Origin: Paratinospora sagittata
Lineage: Eukaryota; Streptophyta; Magnoliopsida; Ranunculales; Menispermaceae
DNA: 64,000 nucleotides
NCBI GenBank assembly: GCA_035771175.1
Contig: CM069595.1
Location: 2,335,056 to 2,399,055 of the forward strand
Reading direction: 5' to 3'
In this document: piece after piece, positions 11,701 through 23,930 of the stretch
Numbering within the stretch: the first letter of the stretch is position 1
Layout of the letters: the number at the start of each line of letters is the position of its first letter
Notes under the pieces: model-generated
What the model saw: only the letters and a program-made list of their open reading frames with translations
What the model was told of the DNA's origin: nothing
Databases searched by the model: none
Program-made: the position numbers and the translations under genes

Positions 11701-14700
11701 TTTTTTTAGAGTAAACAAACAATATATTAATAGATCAAAGAGATAATGGTAACACGATAAGAGCACAAGCAGTACTCGCAAAGAGGCATCATATTCAAAA
11801 TGAAAACAAAGCAAAGCAGCAGACAGCTAGAAAACTAAACAATCATAATATACGTCTCCCCAATTCCTAATCCAATCGTTAATGGAGAACAATCCATTAA
11901 TTTTGAAAGCAATGAGCCACGAACTAGCCAAAAGAATCACGTCATTCCACACCTTCACAACCTCTCTAGCCACACCATCGAAAACACGATGGTTTCGATC
12001 CAATATCATCCATAGTGTCGCGAAGTTGGCCGATCTCATAACCTTGATCTGATTTCCTCGAATCCCCCTAATATGATTCACTGTTATACATTCATCACAA
12101 GAAGCAGGGAAAGAGAATCCCTCTCCTATTCTAGACCGCCACTCACGCCATAGCCTCTTGGAGAAAGAGCAACGAAAGAAAACATGGGCAGCATCATCTG
12201 CATTGTTGTGACACAAAAAACAAACATGAGGTAGCAAAGAAACAAAAGGGATGCGGCTTTGAAGAACGTCACCCATGTTTAGTTTATTATGGGCCATAAT
12301 CCACCCAAACATTTTAATCTTAGATGGAATATGAGCTTCCCAAATCGAAGAGGCCAAGGGGAAATGGGAAAAGGGGATTTGCAACTAAAGTTTCTTGAAT
12401 GGTGTAGAGACCAAATAAGGTTATCTGGACCCCAAGACGACCAGATTGGGCTCAATAAAGAGAGTAAGGCAGCATGCTCGGTTTGTTGACCCACCGTGGG
12501 AGTGATCGAAAGGGATAGGTTCCAATGGGATAGGTCAATATGGTCATGGTTCACATAAAATGGGAAATGGGGTGATTAGGGTAGGGCGAAGTGTGGTAGA
12601 GTCTAGGGAAAAGCTCGGCCAAGGGAATATCGCTAATCCACCGATCCTCCCAGAATTTGAAGGTACTTCCATTACCAATAACAGTTTGAAGATGAGGGAA
12701 GACCTCTGGAAGCAAAGTTAAGACAAGTTTCCAAGGGCTTCTAAAAGTAGATCTAGGATGAGGTACGATTCTCTTACCAAAGTCAATAATCCCAAATCTA
12801 CTAATGATAACTCGTGCCCAAAAAGAATGAATCTCCTTATAAAATCTCCATATCCATTTAGCACAAAGATGAAAGAGCTTTATTCCTCAACAAGATATTT
12901 CCAATACCCAACCCGCCCTTCTCCATTGGTTTTTTAACCATCTGCCATTTGATCAAATGCATCCCACTACTGTTTTCAGAACCCTTCCACAAAAAAGCTT
13001 TGATTTTCTTTTCCACCACCTTGGCAATAGAAACTGGCATTTTAAACAACGACATGAAATAAATTGGAATAACTGCCAACACGGAATTGATGAGAGTAAG
13101 TCTTCCCCCTCTTGAAAGGAAACTACGTTTCCACCCATCGAGCCTATGAGAGATCTTAGCAACAACCGGGTCCCAAAAACTTCTACAAAGGAGATTTCCT
13201 CCTAATGGCATACCAAGATAATTGAGCGGCCACGAAGCAATAGAACAACCAATCCTCTCTGCCATCTTCACTAAAGACACCCTCAATATTGATTCCCGCC
13301 ATTTGACTTTTAACCATATTGATTTTAAGGCCAGAAATGGAGCAAAAACACTGAAGCAAGCACATTGCATTATTCACATTAACCTCATCACCATTAAGTA
13401 GGAACAGTGTATCGTCAGCAAACATGAGATGAGACATCGAGACCCTATCTTTTCCAACAGAAAACCCTTGAACTGAAGAAGACAAACACGCTTTTGTCAT
13501 CATTTGACAAAGGACATCGACCACAAGAGTAAATAAGAATGGAGAAATAGGATCTCCGTCTCAAACCCCTTTGAGCAATAAATTTTCCAGTAGCCTTCCC
13601 ATTAATGATAATTTTCTAGTAGCCTTCCAGTTACTATTGGTTCTTGATGATTCATTCAACATATCTTTGAGTGTTTTAATCCTCAAGTAGTCTTAGTTAG
13701 TTTATTAAATGTTTCTCAGTATGTCATAAGACAATATATCTGCTGTTAATTTGTCAACTTAAAACATCTATTCATGAGGTTAGAATATCATTCTTTGGTC
13801 TTCTTCCACAGGGGGATTGTATTCAGGTGGAAGTGCTCAGATGGTTGAGAGTTCCTTAAACATCCATGGAGATGAAATTTTGTATGTTGGTGACCATATA
13901 TACACTGATGTGAGCCAATCCAAAGTGCATCTACGTTGGAGAACAGCGCTGATTTGTCGAGAATTGGAAAAAGAGGTCAGTCATTGTCTATCTGATCTTT
14001 ATCTAACACGGGTTAGTGGAGTGAATATCATTTTATATTATGTTTTTAATGCTTGTGTCATTTTAAATTATGCAATACTTTAGAAAATCAACCATAGAGT
14101 CGAAGTTCTTAATATGAAAAATTGTTCAATAAAATGAGCTTGAGATACACCGTCCCAGTGTTGTAATCATGCTGATATTGTTGTTTGGTGTTTGTTTTTG
14201 GTGGGAATTTTTGACCGCTTTTGTTAATTGATTATTCTCAAGAGCTTTATTTTATGTGCTCTTGAATATTGGAACTGCAGTTTACTGCTTTAATTCATGG
14301 TCGGGAACATCGAGCAGCATTGATAGAGCTTATAAATCAAAAGGAAGTTGTAGGAGATCTTTTTAATCAACTACGCTTAGCTCTGCAGCGACGGACTAAA
14401 GGACGTCCAGCACAGGTAATTTATGCGGGGTCCAATTTTCCAATTTTTTTGTTGTTTAATTTCATTTTTATTTGAGGATATTAGTATTCTTAATACTATA
14501 TAAAACTCAACTCAACTGTACAAAGCATCAAATAATTTTAACTCTTTTTTCCAATTATATGAGGTTGGGTATACGAATCTGCTTCCTCCATTTTCCTCTA
14601 TAATGGGCTAAGTTTGTAGTCATTAATTGTTAATAGGTTACTCTTTCTAGCTTATGCATTTATGTTGTGTGGGCCCTGAATCTCCAACTAGTACTAATAT

Positions 14701-16298
14701 TGTCCCCCAACTTAACCACCTTTGATCCCAGATGTGGGGTTTTACTTGGAAAGGTCTCAATAATAATGAAGGTGAGATTCCAACTTATATTCCATGTAAT
14801 GATCTTGCCCACTATTATGCCTTTTCGGATCACACAATCTCAACAATTTAATAGGCATTGTTGTATATATCTAAACTCCAAACCATCGTAATCAATTTGT
14901 CCTTATTTGTTTTTTCAAATAAGTTTAATCTTATCATTTATCAGTTTTCTAATTGTATCTTTCTATGTTTTACCTCATACGCAACCTAAACATTCACATT
15001 TCTGTTACACTTATTTATTAACTTGATATGTCTTTATTGGCTAAATCTCTATTCCTTAAACCATTGCTGGCTTAATAGCAGTTTTATCAAAATTTCCTTT
15101 CAACTTCAATGGGATACGTTGGTTATATAGTACTCTAAAAACATTCCTCCATTTAATCATCTTCTCCTACTTCTTCTACATGATGAACATTATTTGTTCA
15201 CTCCTTTGGTTGGGGTTATGAATACTACTGGTACTCTCTTGTTCTTTGTCATATTCTTTATGTTATATATATATAATTATGTTTATTTCTTCTCAAAAAA
15301 AAAGAAAAAAGAAAAGGTTTTTACTCCTTAGTATCTCTTGGATTTCAATCTTCATCTGCTTTAACTCTTTTTATGTGCGCATAATCAAGTTTCTGTTATT
15401 TCTATCTAGTATCTACTTATTGCTGTTTGTAATTAGCTTGATTTTTTTAATATTCTGATTTTTCATTCAGACTCTTGCTGCAACTAATATGGATGATCAG
15501 GAGCTGACAGAAAGCATGCAAAAGTTACTTATTGTTATGCAAAGACTAGATGAAAAAATTGGTCCCATGTTGGAAGCGGATGGGGAGCACTTCAACAAAA
15601 GGTGAGACCTGGTAGAATGAACTTCTTGCTTGGAATCAATGTGAAATACAAAATTATGAGATCCGGAAGATATGAAGATTATAATAGGGAATAGTATGTA
15701 ATTCTCATTAATTATCTTGAATGCCGCCATCTTATTTACTATATATGGTGTGGATGATATACACTAATGTAAATAACATGCGTTGCGGATATACACTGAC
15801 ATAAATGTCATGTTACGCATGTAATCTTTTTACTTGGACCTTATTGTTTCAGATGGGGCTATCTTTCTCGAGCAGGTTTGTGGGATAAAAGCCACTTGAC
15901 AAGACAAATCGAGAAGTATGTACTAACATCTTATCTCATATCAATTCCATTATTTATGCATAAGAAAAATGAAATCATAGAGGATATATCAAATTCCTTT
16001 TCTTTCAACATTGTTTTGATCTTTTTCCCGTTGCAGATATGCAGATATATATACTTCAAGGGTTTCAAATTTCCTACACCATACACCATTCATGTATTTC
16101 CGCTCACAGGAACAGGTTGATTAATCATGTTTTCTTTATCAGTACAGGTTTTTCTATATATATTTTGTCCTCTAACCTACTAATTATGTGTGCAATTTTC
16201 CTTCGCAGACCCTTGCTCATGACTCGTGTTACTATTATCCTCCATCCCTAAATGGCTTTGAATTTGATGAATCTTTTGAGCACCCCTCCGGACCATAA
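5768..16298 (+). CDS. HAD-superfamily 5'-nucleotidase (NT5C2-like, subfamily IG), 17 exons
   Basis: Exons I read: 5768-5999, 6382-6479, 6871-6990, 7866-7955, 8072-8187, 8512-8611, 9028-9099, 9550-9597, 9678-9755, 9833-9952, 11531-11636, 13812-13975, 14281-14415, 15471-15601, 15853-15915, 16037-16115, 16209-16298. All introns are GT-AG and phases agree, giving 613 residues. HAD motif I is DMDYTLVHY (Asp139 nucleophile, Asp141), motif II is LITNSD (about 325-330), and motif IV is GDHIYTD (Asp421, Asp426). Family members remove the 5' phosphate from nucleotides; the substrate cannot be read here. Residues 1-45 are rich in Ser, Arg and Cys and poor in acids, so a chloroplast or mitochondrial transit peptide is likely. 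The ATG at 5768 has good context (ATCATGG). Introns 10 and 11 are swollen by transposons. Confidence 0.92.
6578..6628 (-). other. tRNA-like/SINE-head fragment in intron 2
   Basis: Read on the minus strand it starts GGCTCAATGGTTC (A-box-like) and about 40 bases later has GAGTTCAGCC (B-box-like). It lies in intron 2 of the nucleotidase gene. It does not fold as a complete tRNA, so it is at best a decayed SINE head or tRNA relic. Confidence 0.35.
10210..10388 (+). mobile_element. Au-type SINE in intron 10
   Basis: The sequence begins GGGTGTGTTGGCGCAATGAC, with pol III A box TGGCGCAATGAC (10218-10229) and B box GGGTTTGAGTC (10261-10271), and continues with the familiar Au body: AACCTCTTGAGATGCAAGG, GTTGCATACAATAGACC, TCCGAGACCTTGCATAG and GGGAGCTTCGTGCA. 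It ends in a short T-containing tail. Au SINEs are a tRNA-derived family spread across flowering plants. It lies in sense orientation in the nucleotidase intron. The target-site duplication is not clear. Confidence 0.9.
10619..11161 (+). mobile_element. 5'-truncated LINE 3' end in intron 10
   Basis: The frame reads [11 protein letters not shown], then a zf-RVT cysteine region ([17 protein letters not shown]), then a tail with [13 protein letters not shown] and [11 protein letters not shown] ending in a stop at about 11052. One in-frame stop near 10722 breaks it. A 3' UTR and an A tail follow at about 11148-11161. Possible degenerate target duplication: ATGTTTAGG just before the start and ATGTTTGGG just after the A tail. 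It inserted in the same sense as the host gene. Confidence 0.82.
11701..13624 (-). mobile_element. 5'-truncated LINE with perfect 14-bp target duplication, in intron 11
   Basis: On the minus strand this carries reverse transcriptase motifs [14 protein letters not shown] near 13540 and FADDTLFL near 13410, then [12 protein letters not shown], the zf-RVT block [15 protein letters not shown] near 12300, and an A tail (seen as T run at 11701). The frame is broken by shifts and stops. It is flanked by identical copies of TTCCAGTTACTATT at 11687-11700 and 13625-13638, which proves target-primed insertion into intron 11 of the nucleotidase gene. The 5' part, including the endonuclease, is missing. 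Confidence 0.95.
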
Positions 16299-16788
16299 GT
16301 TCAGAACATGTGATGAATGGCAACTGCAGTATATTATACTGACCATGTCATCCGTGGAAAGACATGGAGATTATGACTAGTAATAAAAGGGACATTTAGT
16401 TTCAGGCCCTTCAGGTTTCACTTGAAGACATGGGACTTGTGGCGTCACTTTTGACACTCCACTGTTAATCAGTATCATGCAGCAATAGTTGATTAGTGTA
16501 ATGCAACATTGTAACTGGAATCTTGTACAATGCATTCACTTCATGATACAAAGTGCTCGCAATCACACATTACATTTTTATTCACGTTGTAAGTGCATAT
16601 CATATTTTAGTTTTTATTTTTATTTTTTATCCCTTCCCCTTGTGGGGAAAAATTAAAATTTCCGTCCTTAATGTTTCCTTCTTCCCTTGATTGGAAGAAG
16701 CCATTAATTGATTGAAACGGGGAATGTGCAAACCTCTCTATTCTCGCAAATTGAAATCTCGCAATGAACACAGTTTCAGCAAGAACAT
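16299..16788. other. Convergent intergenic spacer
   Basis: This holds the 3' ends of two convergent genes, the nucleotidase (+) and the acyltransferase (-). No other gene is visible. Confidence 0.6.
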
Positions 16789-18142
16789 TTAGGCCAGACT
16801 CATCATCTGATCCATCAACAATGGTAGGTGTGAATACTTGACACACCAAGTCATCAACCGGTTACCTGTTTTAGGACTTGGTGGTACACCCACAATACAA
16901 ACAGGGATAATACTAGATCCTTGTATTGGCACAACGGCTACTGGGTGACCCCAGCCATAATCAATCTGATTGAAACCCAATCTACCCCACTCTGATATGA
17001 ACAACGTGGTGTAGGTAAGTGGAGACACAAATGGGTCCTCTCCATCATCGTCACCCTTCAGCCACTTGGTGAATTCAGTTGGAACCCTTGCCTTAGCTTC
17101 TTTAATAAGCTTCACAACCTCTGCATGTGAAGCCTCCACAAGCCACCCACTTGAGATGGTAACTGTAGCAGGGAAGAAGCAGTTGCCATAGAAACCTTCC
17201 GGCAATGGTGGATTCAAGAATTGACGAGTGTTCATGAAGAAAACGAGTGTGACAGTGGAGCTTTTGTCCAAGTTAATTGCTCGAGTTCTATTGCGCCAGA
17301 TACTGGCTACTATTGCATCAAAACTTGAGCAAGTCTTGCCAGTAAGTTCTAAGAACTCATGCTTGAGCTGATTTATTTTATGGGCAGGAATGTCCATCGT
17401 AGCATGTTCTAGTTGGTAGCTTGGCATGGGGGGTGCCGGTGGTATTATTTTTGGCTCCATCACAGTGACTGGCCTTGTTGGAGAGGGAATGGCTTCGCGG
17501 AACCAAACGGGCTTGATGCTAGGATGCTTAAGCCCTCTGGCAAACTCCCCAACTGCATTCAGAAATTGCGCTGCTCCAAGGCCATCACAGATGCTATGGC
17601 AGAATATAAGCCCGATCACAAAGCCTTGGCACTTGAAGCTTGTTACCTAGGAAGAAAATTTCATCAAATTCATTAGCAGCTAATTCAAATTGGTTAAAAT
17701 AATATGATCATGGAAGATAATATATATGTACCTGCATCAGTACAAGTGGGTCTATGTCAGTTTCTGGAGGTAATGAATCTGGCAGAAGATCATCATGTGG
17801 AACTATGGCAACATTATTGAGATAATTAACAGCATCAAGAGTACAATTTGCAAATGCTTCAACAAACCAAACACCTTCTCCAGTGCAAGAAATCTGAAGC
17901 TCACCATCACTTGATGATTCCTCTAGTCTTCCTGCAAGTGGGTAGTAGGGAACAAGAGCCTTGGACAAAGCTTCTCTTATGACCTTTGCTGCTTCATTGC
18001 CATGTCTAAACACATGTAATGTTCGAGCATTGCATCGCATCTGTGGCAACTTGTCGATTCTAGAGGGATTCAGTTTTCCAGAAGGTGTAGACTCAGATGG
18101 TCGAACAATAACACGGGACAATCTGGTCACAGAGAAATCCAT
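16789..18142 (-). CDS. BAHD-family acyl-CoA-dependent acyltransferase
   Basis: Two exons, 17732-18142 and 16789-17646, joined over an 85-base GT-AG intron in phase 0, encode 422 residues. BAHD enzymes in the cytosol transfer acyl groups from CoA thioesters to alcohols or amines in specialised metabolism. The catalytic motif HxxxD is HSICDG (His154, Asp158). The second signature is DYGWG (366-370), a Tyr variant of the usual DFGWG. N-terminal text such as LPQMRCNARTLHVFRHG and LVPYYPLAGRL matches the clade that includes benzyl-alcohol benzoyltransferase-like and taxane-acyltransferase-like proteins. Length is slightly below the usual 430-460, with a short C-terminus. The start is the first Met of the exon and matches family N-termini. 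Acyl donor and acceptor cannot be told from sequence. Confidence 0.93.
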
Positions 18143-18822
18143 GGTTGAAAGATGGGCTGATGAGAATGTAAGAAGGCATGTGGTTCTGTTTATATATATA
18201 AGTATATATTCAACTTTGTAGGTAGCTCCAAGGATGATAAAATACAGGTCTTCCTCTGAAGTTGAGATCAAGTTAAGGGTGCTTGGCTTTTACGCTTAGA
18301 TTCTGTTTATTTTTGTTTAAAAGTTTGGTCGATCTTGAATTTAAACTCGCAGTAACATATTTCATGTATTTTTCTTTGAGAGATATTTCATGTATTTTTC
18401 TTCCTATAGTGTTCATCATCTGTCAATAATTAATTAATCACATTTCATCTATATATGTTGTAACTAATGGCTAAATTAATTGTATTAATTACTGCCGTCT
18501 TAACAGTAGCACAAGGAATGACCAAAGTTCATCAGTCTCATCATGGCTTTCTATTATATTTAAGATGAAGATTAGGTGAGGCTGTAGCTACGAAAATTAC
18601 TGATTGATTGATCAGTGGATAAAGATGATAGGGGGTTTGCTGAAAGGATAAAGAAGAGTGCAATATTTCTTCATTGTAGACAGGGATAGCTTGGACTTGA
18701 CACCTAAGTGAATAATATAATATACATACAGCTAGCTATTTAGAGGTAACTCCTATATATTAATGAAAACTTCTGATATTGCCAACATCAGTTGCCTTTG
18801 CTTGGGGTTTGGCCTTAGGCCC
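18143..18822. other. Upstream region of the acyltransferase gene
   Basis: AT-rich promoter-side DNA with TATATATATAAG-like runs near 18195. No gene is visible. The right end carries the target site (GGCCC) of the Copia element. Confidence 0.5.
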
Positions 18823-19352
18823 TGTTGGTCCACCTCCTCCTCGTGGGGAAGCCAACAATAATCACGTGGGCAGTAAGCAACAACCACGAGGGCGGCCAAT
18901 AAAATATAAGTCAGAATTCGGCGCCGATATATATGAAAAAATATTTTTCTTTAATTATGAAAATACCCCTAAATACTCCTATAAATAGAAATCTTGAAAA
19001 TCATTCGAGAAATTCGAAAGATCTAATTCTAGAGATCTGAGAGATCCAGATAGCCTCAAAGAGAGTTTCTTTGAGAAGAAAAAGTGTGAGCCAATTTGTG
19101 AAGTTTTATCTACAAATTGAAGATACATAAGTATTGTATATTTGTGAGAGATCCACCGAAGGGTAAAGTTTGTAATCCCATTTTATTACAGTGGAAGTTT
19201 TTAAGCAGCCGACGGGTCCCGTGATTTTTATCTTCATTTTAGAGGGTTTTTTACGCTAAAAATCTTTGGTATTATTTTGTTTTATTTTTAGTTTGGAAAA
19301 TGATCCTGGGTTTGTGGAATTGATTTCTTTCAAACCATCAATTTTCTCAACA
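18823..19352 (+). repeat. 5' LTR of the Copia element
   Basis: Begins TGTTGGTCCACC and ends CTCAACA. A promoter-like TATAAATAG lies at 18980-18988. It aligns to the 3' LTR over its length but has a unique segment near 18936-18960 that the 3' copy lacks. Confidence 0.92.
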
Positions 19353-19449
19353 AGGACAGGGGGTACTATTCATGGAGTACTATTTATCGTCGAAAATTCA
19401 TCGCCGGAAAAGGGTCAAGTTCCACGAAACCTGTTGACTGACGATTCAA

Positions 19450-22400
19450 ATGGAGAAGAGCACAGACAATATGATCAAGTTGACTGCATTTAATTATGCA
19501 ATTTGGAAGCCGAAGATGGAAAATCTTTTATACATTAAAGATCTGTGGAAGCCGATTGTAATGCCGAAGGAGAAAGCTGTGACTACAACTTCGACAGATT
19601 ACAAGACACCAAAAACAACCAGCACAGACGCTAACTGGGTCGTGCTGAACCGAAAGTGTGCTGCTCAAATCAGACAATGGACCGACAAGATCATTTTCCA
19701 AAATTTTGCTAATGAACACAATGCTTACGTTCTTTGGCAAAAGTTGGAGAAAATGTATGCGATGACAACCGCACAGAATAAAGCTAATCTGATGCGACGA
19801 TTAGTCAATTTGAAGTATAAAGATAGAAGCAGCGTATCGGAACACATGAGCGAGTTCTAAGGCATTTTACATCAACTCAACTCTATGAAGATGGTCGTAG
19901 ATGACGAACTACAAGCGTTGTTGATGCTGAGTTCTCTACCAAAAAGTTGGGACACTCTAGTTGTGTCAGTTAGTAACTCAGCTCCTGACGACAAGCTTAC
20001 CATGGATATGGTAAAAGACAGAATGCTGAATGAAGAGTCTCGACGAAAAGACAAAGGATATACTCCTGAAACTGAAGCACTTGTCAAGGAAAAATAAGGC
20101 AAGCAAGAATGGCACAGAAGAAGTAATAGCAGAAATCCTCGTAACCAAAGTCAGCAAAGAGGACGCTCGAAGTCCAGATCGAGGCATGACAAGAAGTGTC
20201 ATCACTGCGGCAAGCCCGGACACTTCTTTCGAGAATGTCGAAAGTTAAAGGCGGAATGATTTAGAAATCAAGAAGCAGAAACCGGAACAAACGACACCGC
20301 AACTCACACTGAAGATGTTGTCATTGTTCGAGATGCTGATTATGTCAACCTTGCATGTCAAGACTCTACATGGGTAGTTGACTCAGGTGCTTCCTACCAT
20401 GTCACCTCACGACAAGATTTCTTCTCAGCCTACACTCAAGGTGATTTCGGACGAGTGAGGATGGGAAATGATAATGCATCCAAAATTATCGGCATCGACA
20501 ATATTTATTTAGAAACTAACCTTGTATGCAGGTTACTCTTGAAAGATGTGAGGCATGTTCCTGATATTCGCCTCAATTTGATCTCCACTGGAATGCTTGA
20601 TGACGATAGCTACAATAATAACTTTGGTGAAAGAAAGTAGAAGCTCACCAAAGAAAACTTAGTAGTAGCCAAAGGCAAGAAAGATACACCACTCTACCTC
20701 ACAGAATTCAAGCTGTGTAGAGGAGAAGTAAATACCATGAGGAAAGAAGTTCCCACCGAGTTATGGCATAAGCGGCTCGGCCACATGAGTGAAAAGGGTC
20801 TCAGAATTCTTTCCAAGAAGGAGTTCTTGCTAAGAATGAAAGGTACATCTTTACGTACTTGTGTTGATTGTATTATGGGTAAACAACATAGAGTTGCATT
20901 TCGTAGTTCCCCACCATCTAGAAAGGCAAATATTCTAGGTTTAATACACACAGATGTCTGTACAATGAGTTGTAAGTCACTAGGAGGTGCTCATTAATTT
21001 GTGACTTTTATTGATGATCACTTTAGAAAAGTGTGGGCCTTTGCTTTGAAAACTAAAGATCAAGTGCAGGAAGTTTTCAAGCAATTTCACGTAAAAGTTG
21101 AGATAGAAACTGACAGACGTTTGAAGTGTGTACGTGCAGACAATGGCAGTGAGTATCGCGGATCATTCTAGGAGTACTGCAGAAGTTTCGGCATCAGGCT
21201 GAAAAAATCGGTACCAAAGACACCTCAACACAATGGTGTGCAGAGAGGATGAATAGAACCATTTGTGAAAGAGTCAGATGTATGCTCTCAAATGCAAAAC
21301 TGCCAAACTCCTATTGGGGGGAGGCAATGAGGACAACAGTCGATTTAATCAACCTTTCTCCATCAGTTCCACTGAACTACGACGTACCAGAAAAGGTTTG
21401 GACTGGGAAAGACGTTTCTTACAAACACTTGAAAGTATTCGGCTGCAGAGCATTTGTTCACATCCCTAAAGACGATAGGTCCAAGCTGGATGGAAAAGCG
21501 AAGCAGTGTATCTTTGTGGGATATTCCCATGAAGAATTCAGCTACAAATTTTGGGATCCTGTCAACATAAAGATTGTCAGAAGCAGAAACGTGGTGTTTC
21601 TTGAAGATCAGACGATCGAGGATTTTCAGAAACTTGAAAAGCCACAATCAGATGAAATTCCAGTTAATCAGGAACCAGACTCTCCACTAACAAATCCAGA
21701 TGACAAGGGAGCCGCACCAGATACTGAACAAGTCCAACTAGAAGCACAGCTAAGGAGATCCACCAGAGAGCGACAACCAAGTCAAAGATATTCTCCTAGC
21801 GACTATTTGATGCTCACTGACGGGGGAGAACCAGAGAGCTATACCGAAGCTATCATTGACCAGCATAAGACTGAGTGGATGAAAGCCATGCAGGAAGAAA
21901 TGAAATCTCTGCATGAGAACCACACATTTGACTTAGTGAAATTACCGCAGGGAAGAAAAGCCCTCAAGAACAAGTGGGTGTACAAGATCAAAAGCGAAGA
22001 AGGTAGCTCACAACCTCGATACAAAGCAAGATTGGTTGTGAAAGAATTCGAGCAGAAGAAAGGCGTTGACTTCGATGAAATCTTCTCACCGGTGGTAAAA
22101 ATGTCTTCAATCTGAGTTGTTCTTGGCTTGGCAGCTAGTCTTAATCTGGAGGTTGAACAACTTGATGTAAAAACCGCATTCTTGCACGGTGATCTTGACG
22201 AGGAAATCTATATGGAGCAGCCCGAAGGTTTCCAAGTCAAAAGAAAAGAGAAGCTGGTATGTAGGCTAAAGAAAAGTCTGTACGGTTTGAAACAGGCACC
22301 GAGGTAGTGGTATAAAAAGTTTGACTCGTTCATGGAGAACAAAACGTACAACCGAACGACAGCTAATTACTGCGTCTTCATCAAGAAATTCTCTGATGGT

Positions 22401-23396
22401 GATTTTATTATTCTTTTGCTTTATGTTGATGATATGTTAATTGCAGGCCAAGATATCAGCAAGATTAACAAGTTGAAGAATGAGTTGAGCAAGTCTTTTG
22501 CAATGAAAGACTTAGGACCCGCAAAGGAAATCCTTGGCATGAAGATTGTTCGTGACAGGAAGAACAAGAAACTTTGGCTATCTCAAGAGAAGTATATTGA
22601 GAAAGTTTTAGAGCGGTTCAACATGAGCAAAGCTAAACCTGTTAGTTCTCCACTGGCAAGCCACTTCAAGCTTAATGCGAGCCAGTATCCTTCGAGCGAG
22701 GATGAGAAATCAGAGATAAGCAAGGTGCCTTATGCATAGGTGGTTGGCAGTCTAATGTACGCTATGGTATGCACCAGACCAGACATTGCTCATGTTGTTG
22801 GTATCATGAGCCGATTTCTATCAATTCCTGGAAAGGAACATTGGACAACAGTCAAATGGATACTCAGGTATCTTAGAGGTACTTCTAGTCATTGTTTATG
22901 TTTTGGTAATGATAAACCTGTATTAGAAGGATTTATAGATTCCAATACGGCTGGCGACGTGAATATAGAGAAAGTCGATATCCGGGTACCTAATAACATT
23001 TGTAGGGAGAGCTGTCCCATGGCAATCACGATTACAGAAGTGTATTGCCTTAAGTACCATAAAAGCAAAGTACATTACAATCACTGAAGGTTGTAAGGAG
23101 ATCCTGTGGATGAAAAAGTTCCAACAAGAATTGCATCAGAACCAAGGAAATTATGTTCTTTATTGCGACAGTCAGAACGCAATTCATCTTAGTAAGAACT
23201 CAACCTTCCACTCAAGGTCTAAGCACATCGACGTGAGGTATCATTAGATTCGTGATGTGCTGGAAAATAAACTGCTACAAGTTGAGAAGATCCATACTAA
23301 TGACAACGGGGTAGATATGATGACGAAGTCCCTGGCCAGAGAAAAACTTGCTATCTGTAGAGAGATTGCAGGTGTGAATGAGTCCTGTTCCACATG
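19450..23396 (+). pseudogene. Degenerate gag-pol of the Copia element
   Basis: Gag starts at 19450 with MEKSTDNMIKL. The zinc knuckle CHHCGKPGHFFREC (CCHC) follows at about 20197-20240, the protease motif DSGAS at about 20382, the integrase text ELWHKRLGHMSEKG near 20757 and RADNGSEY near 21135, and the reverse transcriptase YVDD at 22422-22433. In-frame stops occur near 19858, 20095, 20258, 20638, 20995, 21168, 22113, 22305 and 22737, with frameshifts near 21240 and in RNase H (22960-23080). Products would be short and inactive. Described only as a relic. Confidence 0.95.
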
Positions 23397-23413
23397 AGGT
23401 GGAGGGAGAGATT

Positions 23414-23930
23414 TATTGGTCCACCTCCTCCTCGTGGGGCAGCCAACAACAATCACCTGAGCCGGCAAGCAACAACCACGAGGGCGGCCAATAAAATATA
23501 AGTCAGAATTCGACGCCTATATATATGAAAATACCCCTGAATACTCCTATAAATAGAGCTTTGCTTCAATCTTGAAAATCATTCGAGAAATTCGAGAGAT
23601 CTAATTCTAGAGATCTGAGAGATCCAGAGAGCCAAAAAGAGAGTTTCTTTGAGAAGAAAAAATGTGAGCCAATTTGTGAAGTTTTATCCACAAATTGAAG
23701 ATATATAGGTATTGTATATTTATGAGAGATCCACCGAAGGGTGAAGTTTGTAATTCTATTTTATTATAGTGGAAGTCTTTAAGCGACCTACGGGTCCCGT
23801 AGTTTTTACCTCTATTTTAGAAGGTTTTCCACGTTAAAAATCTTTAGTATTATTTTATTGTATTTTTAGTTTGAGAAATAATTTTGAATTTGTGGAATTA
23901 ATTTCTTTCAAACCATCAATCTTCCCAAGT
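23414..23930 (+). repeat. 3' LTR of the Copia element
   Basis: Begins TATTGGTCCACC (TG changed to TA relative to the 5' copy) and ends CCCAAGT, where the 5' copy ends CTCAACA. The TATAAATAG box is at 23548-23556. It holds GAGCTTTGCTTCA after the TATA box, which the 5' LTR lacks. Substitutions and small indels between the LTRs imply an insertion that is not recent. Confidence 0.92.

Larger units (their letters stand above)
18823..23930 (+). mobile_element. Copia-type LTR retrotransposon, full length but inactive
   Basis: Two LTRs (18823-19352 and 23414-23930) frame a gag-pol order of gag, zinc knuckle, protease, integrase, reverse transcriptase and RNase H, which is the Copia order. A 5-bp duplication GGCCC lies at 18818-18822 and 23931-23935. 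A purine-rich tract (GAGGTGGAGGGAGAGA) precedes the 3' LTR. I could not recognise the usual initiator-Met tRNA primer site after the 5' LTR. Stops and frameshifts make it non-autonomous. It inserted between the acyltransferase and TGD4 genes. Confidence 0.95.
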
